Part shown: piece after piece, positions 28,409 to 37,963 of the stretch
How the letters are laid out: every line of letters starts with the position of its first letter
Position numbering within the stretch: position 1 is the stretch's first letter
Assembly: GCF_044385915.1 (NCBI RefSeq)
Contig: NZ_JBISCC010000110.1
Span: forward strand, 1 to 64,000
From: Thalassobellus citreus
GTDB taxonomy: Bacteria > Bacteroidota > Bacteroidia > Flavobacteriales > Flavobacteriaceae
Length of the DNA stretch: 64,000 nt
Direction: 5' to 3'
Notes under the pieces: generated by a model
Told to the model about the DNA's origin: nothing
Database searches by the model: none
The model's input: only the letters and a program-made list of their open reading frames with translations
Made by a program: the position numbers and the translations under genes

Positions 28409-29887
28409 ATGAATACTATCGATATCATAGTTTTTTTTGTTTACATAGGAGGAATTGCGCTTTTTGGAGGTTCTTTCTTTAAAAAAAACAGAACATCTTC
28501 GTCCTATACTTTAGGAAATAAAGATATTCCAACTTGGGTAGTAACTATGTCCATTTTTGCGACGTTTGTTAGTAGTATTAGTTATTTAGCCTTACCAGGA
28601 AATGCGTTTCAGTCTAATTGGAGTGCATTGGTTTTTAGTTTATCACTTCCTATAGCAACTTTAATTGCAGTTAAGTATTTTGTCCCGTTATATCGGAAAA
28701 TTAATAGTCCGTCTGCATATACTTTTATGGAACAACGTTTTGGTCCGTGGGCTAGAATTTATGTTTCTATTTGTTACTTACTTACTCAATTAATGCGAAT
28801 CGGTACTATTTTATATTTGCTAGCATTAACACTTAATGCCATAGCTGGTTGGGATATTGCTACTATTATTGTGTTTACAGGATTAATTGTTGCTGTATAT
28901 TCTATGCTTGGAGGTATAACTGCGGTACTTTGGACAGATGCCATTCAGGGTATTATATTAATTGCGGGAGCTTTTGTTTGTATTGGTTTTATGCTTTTTA
29001 GTATGCCAGAAGGACCTTCTCAAATATTTACTATTGCTGCAGAGAATGATAAATTTAGCTTAGGAAGTTTTAATTTAGATTTATCTAAACCAACATTCTG
29101 GGTGGTTTTAGTTTATGGAGTGTTTATTAATCTTCAAAATTTCGGAATCGATCAAAACTATGTACAACGCTACATGGTTTTAAAATCTGATAAAGAAGCA
29201 CAACGATCCGCCTTAGTTGGTGGTTTAATATATTTACCTATATCAGCTCTTTTTCTTTTTATAGGAACAGCACTTTATGGATATTATAATTCTGCAGAAG
29301 TATTGCCTTTGGCGCTTCAAGATATTAGTAAAGCTGATAGAGTATTTCCTCATTTTATTGTCAATGCGCTTCCATCAGGCTTAACAGGCTTAATGATTGC
29401 TTCTATCTTTGCAGCAGGAATGAGTACGATTTCTACAAGTTTTAATAGTTCGGCAACTGTATTTTTAACCGATTATTATAATAAATATTTTAAACAAAAT
29501 GCTTCCGAAAAAAGAAGTATGCAAGTACTTTATATATCGTCAATAATTATTAGTGTTATAGGCATAGCCATTGCCATTGCTATGATAAATGTAAAGAGTG
29601 CATTAGATGCTTGGTGGAAATTGTCATCAATTTTTAGTGGTGGTATGTTAGGGTTATTTCTTTTAGGAATTTTTTCAAAAACAAAAAATGCTAAAGGCGC
29701 TATTATAGGAATGATTGCTGGTATATTAGTAATTCTTTGGTTAACATTTTCTGAAACTATTTTTGGTGAAGATTCTGTTGGCGCATCATTTCATACATAT
29801 TTAACTATTGTATTCGGAACTATCGCTATTTTCCTTGTTGGCTTTTTAGTGACTATGATTATGAAACCTAAAAATCAGTCTTCCTAA
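28409..29887 (+). CDS. Sodium:solute symporter (SSS family)
   Basis: Inner-membrane transporter of 492 residues with about 13 hydrophobic helices. Typical SSS features: SSSYTLGNKDIPTWVVTMSIFA shown in part (helix 1-2), AYTFMEQRFGPWAR, GGITAVLWTDAIQG, and the helix with FAAGMSTISTSFNSSATVF shown in part. It imports a sugar or organic acid with Na+. It is co-directional with a DapA-family lyase (83-base gap) and L-fucose isomerase (29-base gap), so its substrate is probably the sugar or sugar acid handled by them. Confidence 0.87.
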   Translation: MNTIDIIVFFVYIGGIALFGGSFFKKNRTSSSYTLGNKDIPTWVVTMSIFATFVSSISYLALPGNAFQSNWSALVFSLSLPIATLIAVKYFVPLYRKINSPSAYTFMEQRFGPWARIYVSICYLLTQLMRIGTILYLLALTLNAIAGWDIATIIVFTGLIVAVYSMLGGITAVLWTDAIQGIILIAGAFVCIGFMLFSMPEGPSQIFTIAAENDKFSLGSFNLDLSKPTFWVVLVYGVFINLQNFGIDQNYVQRYMVLKSDKEAQRSALVGGLIYLPISALFLFIGTALYGYYNSAEVLPLALQDISKADRVFPHFIVNALPSGLTGLMIASIFAAGMSTISTSFNSSATVFLTDYYNKYFKQNASEKRSMQVLYISSIIISVIGIAIAIAMINVKSALDAWWKLSSIFSGGMLGLFLLGIFSKTKNAKGAIIGMIAGILVILWLTFSETIFGEDSVGASFHTYLTIVFGTIAIFLVGFLVTMIMKPKNQSS

Positions 29888-29916
29888 TTTTAAAGATTGA
29901 ATAAAATAAATTAAAG

Positions 29917-31698
29917 ATGAATTATAAAAATTTAATTGGGCATTTACCAAAAATAGGCATCAGACCTGTTATTGATGGTAGACTAGATGGTGTTAGAGAA
30001 TCTCTTGAAACATCAACTATGAATATGGCAAAAATTGCCGCTGAATTTTTGTCTAAAAATTTAAGGCACGCCGATGGCAGTAAAGTAGAATGTGTCATTT
30101 CAGATACCTGTATTGGGGGCGTTGCAGAAGCAGCAGCATCTGCCGATAAATTTTCAAGAGAAGGCGTTGGTGTTAGTTTAACGGTTACACCTTGTTGGTG
30201 CTACGGTAGCGAAACTATAGATATGGATCCTTCAATACCTAAAGCCATTTGGGGTTTTAATGGAACCGAGCGTCCTGGAGCAGTTTATTTAGCAGCGGCT
30301 TTAGCAGGACATAATCAAAAAGGAATTCCAGCCTTTGGTATTTACGGACGAGATGTTCAAGATAGCGACGATACCAGTATTCCTGAAGATGTTCAAGAAA
30401 AATTACTCCTTTTCGGAAAAGCAGGATTAGCAGTAGCAACCATGAAAGGGAAATCATATTTATCTATGGGTTCTGTTTCAATGGGAATTGCAGGTTCTAT
30501 TCTAGATCCTAATTTCTTCGAAAGTTATTTGGGTATGCGTTGTGAAAATATCGATATGTCTGAATTTATTAGACGTATAGAACAAGAAATTTACGATAAA
30601 GAAGAATTTACAAAAGCACTCGCTTGGGCAAAAGCAAACTGTAAAGAGGGTAAAGATTATAATCCGGAAGATAGACAGAAATCAAGAGCCGAATTAGATA
30701 AAGATTGGGAGTTTGTTGTAAAAATGGCATTAATTTGTCGCGATTTAATGATAGGTAATCCTAAATTAAAAGACATAGGTTATGCCGAAGAAGCCTTAGG
30801 TAGAAACGCTATTTCTGGCGGTTTTCAAGGGCAACGTCAATGGACAGATCATTTCCCTAATGGCGACTTTATGGAAGCAATTTTAACATCCTCTTTCGAT
30901 TGGAATGGCATCAGGCAACCTTTTATGTTCGCCACAGAAAACGATAGTTTAAACGGTATCTCCATGTTATTCGGTCATTTAATAACAGGCGCAGCACAAA
31001 TATTTAGCGATGTTCGCACCTATTGGAGTCCAGATGCGGTAAAACGTGTTACGGGGCATACTTTAACAGGCGATGCTTCAAACGGATTTATTCATCTTAT
31101 TAATTCTGGAGCATCAGCATTAGATGGTACAGGAGAGCAAGAAATTGATGGTAAACCTGCTATGAAACCTTGGTGGGATATCACCAAAAACGAAGTAGAA
31201 AAATGCTTAGAAAACACCACTTGGGGACCAGGTATGTTAGAGTATTTTAGAGGCGGTGGTTTTTCTTCTACCTTTAAAACAAAAGGCGGTATGCCAGTAA
31301 CCATGTGCCGAATTAATATTGTAAAAGGTATTGGGCCCGTATTGCAAATTGCCGAAGGAAAAACCATAGAACTTCCCGAAGATGTACATAATACAATAAA
31401 CGAGCGTACCAACCCTACATGGCCAACCACTTGGTTTGTGCCAAATTTAACGGGCAAAGGCGCGTTTAAAGATGTTTATAGCGTTATGGCAAATTGGGGT
31501 GCCAACCACGGTGCGTTCACCTACGGACATATTGGAGCCGATTTAATTACGCTGGCTTCCATGTTAAGAATTCCTGTGAATATGCATAATGTGTCCGAAG
31601 ATAAAATATTCCGACCAAGTGCCTGGGCATCTTTTGGTATGGATCCAGAATCGTCAGATTATAGAGCATGTGCAACTTATAAAGCCTTGTATAGTTAA
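29917..31698 (+). CDS. fucI: L-fucose isomerase
   Basis: Converts L-fucose to L-fuculose (also D-arabinose to D-ribulose) with Mn2+ in the cytoplasm. At 593 residues it has full length and is collinear with E. coli FucI as I recall it: LPKIGIRPVIDGR at the N-terminus, TPCWCYGSETIDMDPS, FNGTERPGAVYLAAALAG, FQGQRQWTDHFPNGD, YFRGGGFSS. Expected metal/active-site residues are present: Glu341 (ATENDSLNG), Asp365 (DVRTYWSP), His531 (NWGANHG). No fuculokinase, fuculose-phosphate aldolase or FucP transporter is adjacent, which is unusual. By eye it is somewhat richer in G+C than its neighbours, which could reflect conservation or transfer. A structured repeat and a terminator follow. Confidence 0.96.
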   Translation: MNYKNLIGHLPKIGIRPVIDGRLDGVRESLETSTMNMAKIAAEFLSKNLRHADGSKVECVISDTCIGGVAEAAASADKFSREGVGVSLTVTPCWCYGSETIDMDPSIPKAIWGFNGTERPGAVYLAAALAGHNQKGIPAFGIYGRDVQDSDDTSIPEDVQEKLLLFGKAGLAVATMKGKSYLSMGSVSMGIAGSILDPNFFESYLGMRCENIDMSEFIRRIEQEIYDKEEFTKALAWAKANCKEGKDYNPEDRQKSRAELDKDWEFVVKMALICRDLMIGNPKLKDIGYAEEALGRNAISGGFQGQRQWTDHFPNGDFMEAILTSSFDWNGIRQPFMFATENDSLNGISMLFGHLITGAAQIFSDVRTYWSPDAVKRVTGHTLTGDASNGFIHLINSGASALDGTGEQEIDGKPAMKPWWDITKNEVEKCLENTTWGPGMLEYFRGGGFSSTFKTKGGMPVTMCRINIVKGIGPVLQIAEGKTIELPEDVHNTINERTNPTWPTTWFVPNLTGKGAFKDVYSVMANWGANHGAFTYGHIGADLITLASMLRIPVNMHNVSEDKIFRPSAWASFGMDPESSDYRACATYKALYS

Positions 31699-31706
31699 AA
31701 ATATAA

Positions 31707-31831
31707 TTAGGGCGTTACCTTTATCCTGAATTTAGTTCAGGAACAGGTCGGGCTTTCAGCAGTCGCTTTTTTGTGTTGCATATGTGCAACAACACAAAAG
31801 GAGCTTCAACAAATGCTTCAATCCCTAACGC
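31707..31831. repeat. Structured extragenic repeat-like element with GCGTTA/TAACGC ends
   Basis: A 125-base non-coding segment bounded by inverted ends (GCGTTA at 31712-31717, TAACGC at 31826-31831). It contains a hairpin TCCTGAA/TTCAGGA (31724-31730 with 31736-31742) and a 10-bp perfect stem TTTTGTGTTG/CAACACAAAA (31769-31778 with 31790-31799). It is more G+C-rich than normal spacers. From memory, elements starting GGGCGTTACC and ending CCCTAACGC are scattered through flavobacterial genomes; not checked. Only one copy is seen in this window. Confidence 0.55.
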
Positions 31832-31870
31832 AAAAAAGGGACTTCGATAAAACATCGAAGTCCCTTTTTT
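31832..31870. terminator. Bidirectional terminator between fucI and the mevalonate genes
   Basis: A perfect 17-bp stem: AAAAAAGGGACTTCGAT (31832-31848) with its complement at 31854-31870, 5-base loop, and T tracts on both strands. It serves the convergent genes fucI (+) and the GHMP kinase (-). Confidence 0.93.
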
Positions 31871-31889
31871 TAGTTTATGAAAAACATGC

Positions 31890-32804
31890 TTAAAATTTCA
31901 AAACCATATCTTCATAAGGAATAATGGTATTGAAACCTTTATTCTTAAAATAATTTTCAGGATGTTCTTCCGCAGTAACTAAAACAAAATCGCCTCCCCA
32001 AGCTCCAAGACTTTTTACAGAGCCATTAAAATCTTTAAACAATGTATCTTTTACTGTGTCTTGTTTTGTTATTTTAGAAATTAAGCTTTCATGTTGCTTA
32101 ATTAAAGCATCAAAAGTGTTTAAATTTTCACAGCTAATTATGTTTGTAGTAATATCATTTATTTCAGAAATAACAGATTCTAAATTACTTTTATTAGCCT
32201 TGTAAGTTGAAATACCATCACGACTATTTTGTTTTTTATTTAAGTAAACAAAATATAAGTGTTCTTTAAACGTCGGATTAAAATTAACTGGATTTATAGC
32301 TGTGTTTTCTTTTTGTAATTGATAGGTGATTGGAGTATTGTTTTGTGCGCAAGCAATATCATAACCGCTACCTCCAAAAGTTAGTTTAAGTAATTCGAAA
32401 GCATCCACATTTGCCCATTGCGCAACATTATTTATTAAAGTAGAAGAGGTTCCAAGTCCCCAGTTTTTTGGAAATGTAAGCGATGTGGTTATTTTAAATC
32501 CGTTATTCGTATTTACAAAATCAGGATTTAAATTTTTTGCGGCATTCAAAATTTGAATGACTCTTTCAGAAATGTCATTACTAGGGTTAAAAAAAACAGA
32601 AGTAATCTGCTTCATTAAAAAAGTATCTTCAAACCAAGTATTTCTAAGTTCGTCTAAACTCGTCCAAATAATTTTGGGTTCATCAATAGATTCAATAGTT
32701 AATGATTGTCCTTGCGTTGTAGGAACAGCAAGCGATAAAGCGCCATCTAGAACCACATATTCTGCAGTAAGTAAAAGTTTTCCGTTGCTATAGAACTTCT
32801 GCAT
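31890..32804 (-). CDS. GHMP kinase, probably of the mevalonate pathway
   Basis: Kinase of 304 residues. The N-terminus FYSNGKLLLTAEYVVLDGA is the GHMP substrate-binding start. The phosphate loop PKNWGLGTSSTLINN (~112-126) holds the GxGxSS signature, and the C-terminal GAWGGDFVLVT is GHMP motif 3. It lies 3 bases downstream of HMG-CoA reductase in one operon, so phosphorylation of mevalonate or phosphomevalonate toward isopentenyl diphosphate is the likely role. Which of the two steps cannot be told here, because flavobacterial homologues are annotated only as GHMP kinase. Confidence 0.82.
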   Translation of the reverse strand: MQKFYSNGKLLLTAEYVVLDGALSLAVPTTQGQSLTIESIDEPKIIWTSLDELRNTWFEDTFLMKQITSVFFNPSNDISERVIQILNAAKNLNPDFVNTNNGFKITTSLTFPKNWGLGTSSTLINNVAQWANVDAFELLKLTFGGSGYDIACAQNNTPITYQLQKENTAINPVNFNPTFKEHLYFVYLNKKQNSRDGISTYKANKSNLESVISEINDITTNIISCENLNTFDALIKQHESLISKITKQDTVKDTLFKDFNGSVKSLGAWGGDFVLVTAEEHPENYFKNKGFNTIIPYEDMVLKF

Positions 32805-32807
32805 TCG

Positions 32808-34136
32808 TTAATTGTTATTCTTAAGTCTTAAATCTTTAATAGCTTCAACCACCGCACTGTGTGATACTGTATTATTTTTAAAATGTTCTGTTAGCGTTTC
32901 CTTTTCAATAGCAGTCGCTTCAAACTGATTTAAAATATTCATCAAGTGCATTTTCATATGTCCTTCTTGAATTCCAGTTGTTGTAAGCGATCGTAAAGCG
33001 GCAAAATTCTGAGCTAAACCAGCAACTGCAACAATTTGCATTAACTCTTTAGCACTTGGATGATGCAATAATTCTAACGATAATTTTACTAACGGGTGTA
33101 AACCAGTAAGTCCGCCAACAGTACCTAATGCCAAAGGAATTTCCATCCAAAAGGTAAATATGCCGTTTTCAACTTTAGCGTGCGATAAGCTACTGTATTT
33201 TCCGTTTCTAGATGCATATGCATGTACACCAGCTTCAACAGCTCTAAAGTCGTTACCTGTAGCTAAAACAACAGCATCAATACCATTCATAATGCCTTTA
33301 TTGTGAGTTACTGCTCTGTAGGGTTCAACTTCAGCAATGTTTACAGCTTGCACAAATTTATTAGCAAACTCTTCAGAAGAAATAGTGTTGTTTTCATTTA
33401 AATCTTCAATTTTACAACTTACTTCGGCACGAACTAAACAGTCTGGAACATAGTTAGAAAGAATACTCATAACTATTTGAATGTTTTTTTCTTCAGCAGA
33501 AAAAGCATCAAAAGCTAAAGCTTCACTTTTAAAAGTTTTGGCAAATTGTTCTAAACACGAATTAATAAAATTAGCACCCATTGCATCTAATGTTTCAAAA
33601 GATGCATGTAGTTGGTAATAGCCTTTTATATCTTGTGTTTTGTCTCGTAATTCAATATCTAAAATGCCACCACCACGCTTTTCCATGTTTTTGGTTATGG
33701 GTGTAGCATCTTTTATTAGTTTTGGTTTTACGTCATTAAAAAAGCTTTTTAATGTTTCTACATCGCCGTAAAACATAAAATGTACCTGACCAATTTTTGT
33801 TGTCGAAATAATTTCTGTTTTAAAACCACCTCGATCCATCCAGAATTTAGCAGCTTTACTAGCTGCAGCAACTACCGAGCTTTCTTCAATAGCCATGGGG
33901 ATGGTGTATAATGTATCGTTTATTAAAAAATTAGGTGCTACACCAAGTGGTAAATAGTAATTGGTAATGGTGTTTTCAATAAACTCGTCGTGTAGCTGTT
34001 GTAGTTTTTCGTTGGTATTCCAATATTGTTTTAAGATCCCTTTAGCTTCTTCGGCATTAGAAAAATAAGTTTCAACAATCCAATCAATTTTTTTAGATTT
34101 TGATAGTTTAGAAAAACCAGCAATAGATTTACTCAT
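32808..34136 (-). CDS. mvaA: Hydroxymethylglutaryl-CoA reductase, class II
   Basis: Interconverts HMG-CoA and mevalonate. At 442 residues it lacks a membrane domain and matches class II ('degradative') enzymes, which in Bacteroidota serve isoprenoid synthesis. Key residues: the Glu pair at 84/85 in MAIEESSVVAAAS, Lys in HNKGIMNGID, Asp in ATGNDFRAVEAG, and His in QEGHMKMHLMNI. It is the first gene of a two-gene operon with the GHMP kinase. A -7 box TATCTTTG lies 20 bases upstream. Confidence 0.95.
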   Translation of the reverse strand: MSKSIAGFSKLSKSKKIDWIVETYFSNAEEAKGILKQYWNTNEKLQQLHDEFIENTITNYYLPLGVAPNFLINDTLYTIPMAIEESSVVAAASKAAKFWMDRGGFKTEIISTTKIGQVHFMFYGDVETLKSFFNDVKPKLIKDATPITKNMEKRGGGILDIELRDKTQDIKGYYQLHASFETLDAMGANFINSCLEQFAKTFKSEALAFDAFSAEEKNIQIVMSILSNYVPDCLVRAEVSCKIEDLNENNTISSEEFANKFVQAVNIAEVEPYRAVTHNKGIMNGIDAVVLATGNDFRAVEAGVHAYASRNGKYSSLSHAKVENGIFTFWMEIPLALGTVGGLTGLHPLVKLSLELLHHPSAKELMQIVAVAGLAQNFAALRSLTTTGIQEGHMKMHLMNILNQFEATAIEKETLTEHFKNNTVSHSAVVEAIKDLRLKNNN

Positions 34137-34155
34137 AAAATGTTAATTTACAAAG

Positions 34156-34163
34156 CAAAGATA
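34156..34163 (-). promoter_or_regulatory. -7 box TATCTTTG of mvaA
   Basis: On the minus strand TATCTTTG is an exact match to TAnnTTTG, 20 bases before the mvaA start, which implies a very short leader. The -33 region is weak. The divergent peptidase gene at 34291 has only a poorer box (TATTTTG near 34264). Confidence 0.55.
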
Positions 34164-34290
34164 CTATTCTTAGTACGAATACATAGTAACTTGTTTTTTA
34201 AAGAAGGTTATTTAAGTGTTAATTTAGAAGGTTTTTTGCGTAAATTTTAGTAAACTTGGCGTTTATTTTGTAGAATAAATATCATTTTTA

Positions 34291-36480
34291 ATGAAATACC
34301 TTAAATTCTCCTTTTATATTTGTACTTTTTTTGTTACAATTTTATCTGCACAAACTAAAGAAATATCCCTTGAAGAAATATGGACGGGGGCTTATAGAAC
34401 AGAAGGTATGGATGTTTTACATTCCATGGCTAATGGGCAACAATATTCAGTTTTAAATTTTGATAGAAATGCGCGTTCTACATCTATAGATATTTACAAT
34501 TATAAAACACTTGAAAAAGTTGAAACTTTAGTTAATTCTAAAAATATAAATGAGCTAAATTATTTTTCAGATTACACCTTTAGTAACGATGAAACTAAAG
34601 TAATTTTAGCAACCAATGAGGAATCTATTTATAGACATTCTGTACTAGGAAACTATTATGTATTTGATATAAAAACTAAATCGATAACAGCTGTTTCTGA
34701 AGAAAAAATTCAAGAACCAACGTTCTCACCTGATGCGACTAAAGTTGCTTTCGCGAAAGCAAATAATTTATTTATAAAAGATTTAATTTCTGGCGAAACA
34801 ATTCAAATAACTTTTGATGGTAAAAAGAATGAAATAATAAACGGTATTACCGATTGGGTTTACGAAGAAGAGTTTGCTTTTGTGCGAGCTTTTGAGTGGA
34901 ATGCTGATAGTAATAACATTGCATTTATTCGTTTTGATGAAACAAGTGTACCAGAATTCTCTATGGATGTATATGGTGAAGGACTTTATCAAACACAGCA
35001 AGTTTTTAAGTATCCAAAAGCTGGAGAGCCAAATTCTACAGTGTCTCTTCATATATATAATTTAGAAACAAAAAACAGTGAAGAAGTTAAGCTTGATAAA
35101 GCTTATAACGAATTTTATATTCCAAGAATTAAATGGACAAATAATCCTAATATTTTAAGCGCACAGTATATTAACAGAAAACAAAATGTGTTAGACTTAT
35201 GGTTTGTAAACGCTAAAACAAATAGTGCTAATTTAGGGTTAACTGAAACCGATAAGGCTTATGTTGATGTAACAGATAATTTAACCTTTTTAAAGGATAA
35301 TAGCTTTATTTGGACGAGTGAAAAAGATGGGTACAATCATATTTATCACTACGATAAAAACGGAAAACTTATAAATCAAGTTACTAAAGGAAATTGGGAG
35401 GTAACTAGTTATTATGGTTATGATGAAAAAACAAACAGGATATTTTACCAATCTGTAGAAAACGGATCGATTAATAGAGATGTATATGCTATTAAGTTAA
35501 ACGGTCGAAATAAAACAAGACTTACAAAAGGTGAAGGTACTAATGATGCGTCATTTAGTGCAGATTTCTCATATTTTATAAATACGTTTTCTAGTGCTAC
35601 AACACCACCAAAATACAGTTTGAATAGTGCAGACTCAGGGAATTTAATAAAGAGTATTAAAGATAATGATGTGCTGTCTCAAAATCTTTCAGATTATAAA
35701 ACATCGAAAAAAGAATTTAGTACCATTCATGTTAATGGAAACGATTTAAATATGTGGATGATTAAACCCGCTAATTTTGATGCTTCTAAACAATATCCAT
35801 TATTTATGACACAGTATTCTGGACCAGGATCTCAGTCTGTTGCTAATACTTGGAATAGTGCAAACGATTATTGGTATCAAATGTTAGCACAACAAGGTTA
35901 TATTATTGTTTGTATTGATGGTAGAGGAACAGGTTTAAAAGGTGCTGAGTTTAAAAAAGTAACTCAGAATGAATTAGGGAAATATGAAGTAGAAGATCAA
36001 ATTGCTGCAGCAAAACAATTAGGAGCATTACCATATATTGATGCATCTAGAATTGGTATTTGGGGTTGGAGTTATGGTGGTTTTATGAGTAGTAATTGTT
36101 TGTTTAAAGGGAATGATGTTTTTAAAATGGCAATTGCAGTGGCACCAGTAAGTAGTTGGCGTTTTTATGATTCTATTTATACCGAACGCTATATGGGAGT
36201 GCCTCAAGACAATGCTAGTGGTTACGATGAGAATTCACCATTAAGCCATGTAAATAAATTAAAGGGCAATTTCCTTTTAGTACATGGTTCTGCCGATGAT
36301 AATGTGCATTTACAAAACACGATGCGATTAACAGAAGCATTAATTCAAGCAGATAAGCAATTTGATTGGGCTATTTACCCAGATAAAAATCATGGTATTT
36401 ATGGTGGAAACACCAGATTACATCTCTATAAAAAAATGACTAACTTCATAAACGAAAAACTTGGAGGTAAAGGAGAGTAA
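34291..36480 (+). CDS. Dipeptidyl-peptidase IV-type serine peptidase (S9B)
   Basis: Exported peptidase of 729 residues that should remove N-terminal X-Pro/X-Ala dipeptides. Signal peptide MKYLKFSFYICTFFVTILSAQ. Residues ~40-460 form the DPP IV beta-propeller, including the EEEFAFVRAFEW segment that carries the double-Glu dipeptide anchor (DWVYEEEF). The alpha/beta hydrolase domain holds Ser594 in GWSYGG, Asp669 in GSADDNV and His701 in KNHGIYGG. The two genes downstream encode POT-type peptide transporters, giving a coherent peptide-scavenging group: periplasmic cleavage, then uptake. Confidence 0.93.
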   Translation: MKYLKFSFYICTFFVTILSAQTKEISLEEIWTGAYRTEGMDVLHSMANGQQYSVLNFDRNARSTSIDIYNYKTLEKVETLVNSKNINELNYFSDYTFSNDETKVILATNEESIYRHSVLGNYYVFDIKTKSITAVSEEKIQEPTFSPDATKVAFAKANNLFIKDLISGETIQITFDGKKNEIINGITDWVYEEEFAFVRAFEWNADSNNIAFIRFDETSVPEFSMDVYGEGLYQTQQVFKYPKAGEPNSTVSLHIYNLETKNSEEVKLDKAYNEFYIPRIKWTNNPNILSAQYINRKQNVLDLWFVNAKTNSANLGLTETDKAYVDVTDNLTFLKDNSFIWTSEKDGYNHIYHYDKNGKLINQVTKGNWEVTSYYGYDEKTNRIFYQSVENGSINRDVYAIKLNGRNKTRLTKGEGTNDASFSADFSYFINTFSSATTPPKYSLNSADSGNLIKSIKDNDVLSQNLSDYKTSKKEFSTIHVNGNDLNMWMIKPANFDASKQYPLFMTQYSGPGSQSVANTWNSANDYWYQMLAQQGYIIVCIDGRGTGLKGAEFKKVTQNELGKYEVEDQIAAAKQLGALPYIDASRIGIWGWSYGGFMSSNCLFKGNDVFKMAIAVAPVSSWRFYDSIYTERYMGVPQDNASGYDENSPLSHVNKLKGNFLLVHGSADDNVHLQNTMRLTEALIQADKQFDWAIYPDKNHGIYGGNTRLHLYKKMTNFINEKLGGKGE

Positions 36481-36518
36481 AATTAAAAGAGAAACTAAAA
36501 TTAACTAACTATAAATTT

Positions 36519-37907
36519 ATGTCAACAATAACAAAACAACCACATCAAAAGGAATTATTTGGACACCCAGTTGGGTTATATGTATTGTTTTTTACAGAAA
36601 TGTGGGAGCGATTTTCGTATTACGGTATGCGAGCTATATTGGTATTGTACTTAGTTGCGAATGCTAATGGCGAAAATGCAGGTTTAGGTTGGACAAATGG
36701 GGATGCATTATCTCTTTATGGAACCTATACAATGCTTGTTTATGTAATGTCAATACCTGGAGGGTGGATTGCTGATAAATTTCTAGGGCAGAAAAAAGCT
36801 GTTTTATACGGAGGTATTCTTTTGGTAGCTGGTCATAGTATTTTAGCTGTAGAGGAAATGTGGGCTTTTTATACCGGGTTAGGATTGATTATAGCAGGAG
36901 TAGGAATGCTTAAACCTAATATTTCAACAATGGTTGGGGGGCTTTATAAGCAAGGAGATATTAGAAGAGATAAAGGATTTACCATATTTTATATTGGTAT
37001 TAATGTAGGAGCATTTTTATCAAGTTTAATAGTAGGATATGTAGGAGAAGTGTATGGATGGCATTATGGATTTGGATTAGCAGGCATAGGTATGGCTTTA
37101 GGGTTAATTCAATATATTGCTGGCCAGAAATCTTTAAAATCGGTTGGAAACTACTTAGGAACATCTGAAGATAAAGAAGAAAAGGAAGCTATGAAGAAAC
37201 CGCTAACTAAGATTGAAAAAGATAGAGTAATAGTATTATTTATTTCTTTTTTATTGGTGATAGTCTTTTGGGGAGCCTTTGAGCAGGCAGGTGGATTAAT
37301 GAATATTTATGCTTCAGAAAAAACAAATAGAATGTTTATGAACTGGGAAGTTCCTGCATCTTGGTTTCAAGCTTTAAATGCTATGTTTATTATCTTTTTA
37401 GGAACAAGTGTTGCGGCTTATTGGGCAGCAAAAAAATTAAAAGGGAAATTATCTACGTCATTATTTAAAATGATAATTGGCTTAATTATAATGGGAACAG
37501 GTTTCTTTTTTATGACAGCTGCAGCTGGTCAATATCAAAGTGAAGGATCATCAGCTATGTATTGGTTGGTTTTTGCATATTTATTTCATACTGTTGGCGA
37601 ATTATGTATATCTCCAGTAGCATTGTCATATATAACAAAGCTTGCTCCTGTTAAATACGCTTCTTTAATGATGGGTGTTTATTTTGCAATGACTGGACTT
37701 GGAAATAAATTAGCTGGATTGTTAGGAGAATCGGCAGAAGGATTAGGTGAATTTACTGTTTTTACAGGAATAGCTGTTTTTTGTATTTCATTTGGATTAC
37801 TAGTTATGGTATTTCGTAAAAAGCTAGAAAAATTAACCCATGGAGCTGAAGATGATGAGCATGAAATACATGATGAAGCAGAAGGCTTCGAATTAGCAGA
37901 TAATTAA
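36519..37907 (+). CDS. Proton-dependent oligopeptide (POT/PTR) transporter
   Basis: Inner-membrane di/tripeptide:H+ symporter of 462 residues with about 12-14 helices. The POT signature ExxERFxYYG is seen as EMWERFSYYGMRA near 27-39, and FTIFYIGINVGAF near 150-162 is the PTR2 motif. It lies 38 bases after the DPP IV gene and is followed by a paralogue. The C-terminal tail is acidic and His-rich (HGAEDDEHEIHDEAEG). Confidence 0.93.
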   Translation: MSTITKQPHQKELFGHPVGLYVLFFTEMWERFSYYGMRAILVLYLVANANGENAGLGWTNGDALSLYGTYTMLVYVMSIPGGWIADKFLGQKKAVLYGGILLVAGHSILAVEEMWAFYTGLGLIIAGVGMLKPNISTMVGGLYKQGDIRRDKGFTIFYIGINVGAFLSSLIVGYVGEVYGWHYGFGLAGIGMALGLIQYIAGQKSLKSVGNYLGTSEDKEEKEAMKKPLTKIEKDRVIVLFISFLLVIVFWGAFEQAGGLMNIYASEKTNRMFMNWEVPASWFQALNAMFIIFLGTSVAAYWAAKKLKGKLSTSLFKMIIGLIIMGTGFFFMTAAAGQYQSEGSSAMYWLVFAYLFHTVGELCISPVALSYITKLAPVKYASLMMGVYFAMTGLGNKLAGLLGESAEGLGEFTVFTGIAVFCISFGLLVMVFRKKLEKLTHGAEDDEHEIHDEAEGFELADN

Positions 37908-37914
37908 ATTAAAC

Positions 37915-37937
37915 AAACCCTCAAGTAGAGGGTTTTC
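37915..37937 (+). terminator. Weak terminator between the two POT genes
   Basis: AAACCCTC pairs with GAGGGTTT around AAGTA, followed by TTTTCTTC. The stem is short (about 7-8 bp), so read-through into the second transporter is likely. Confidence 0.6.
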
Positions 37938-37963
37938 TTCATTATAATAATTATATATTTTTT

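Noticed and set aside
31092..31457. 121-codon minus-strand open frame
   Set aside because: Shadow of the highly conserved fucI coding sequence.
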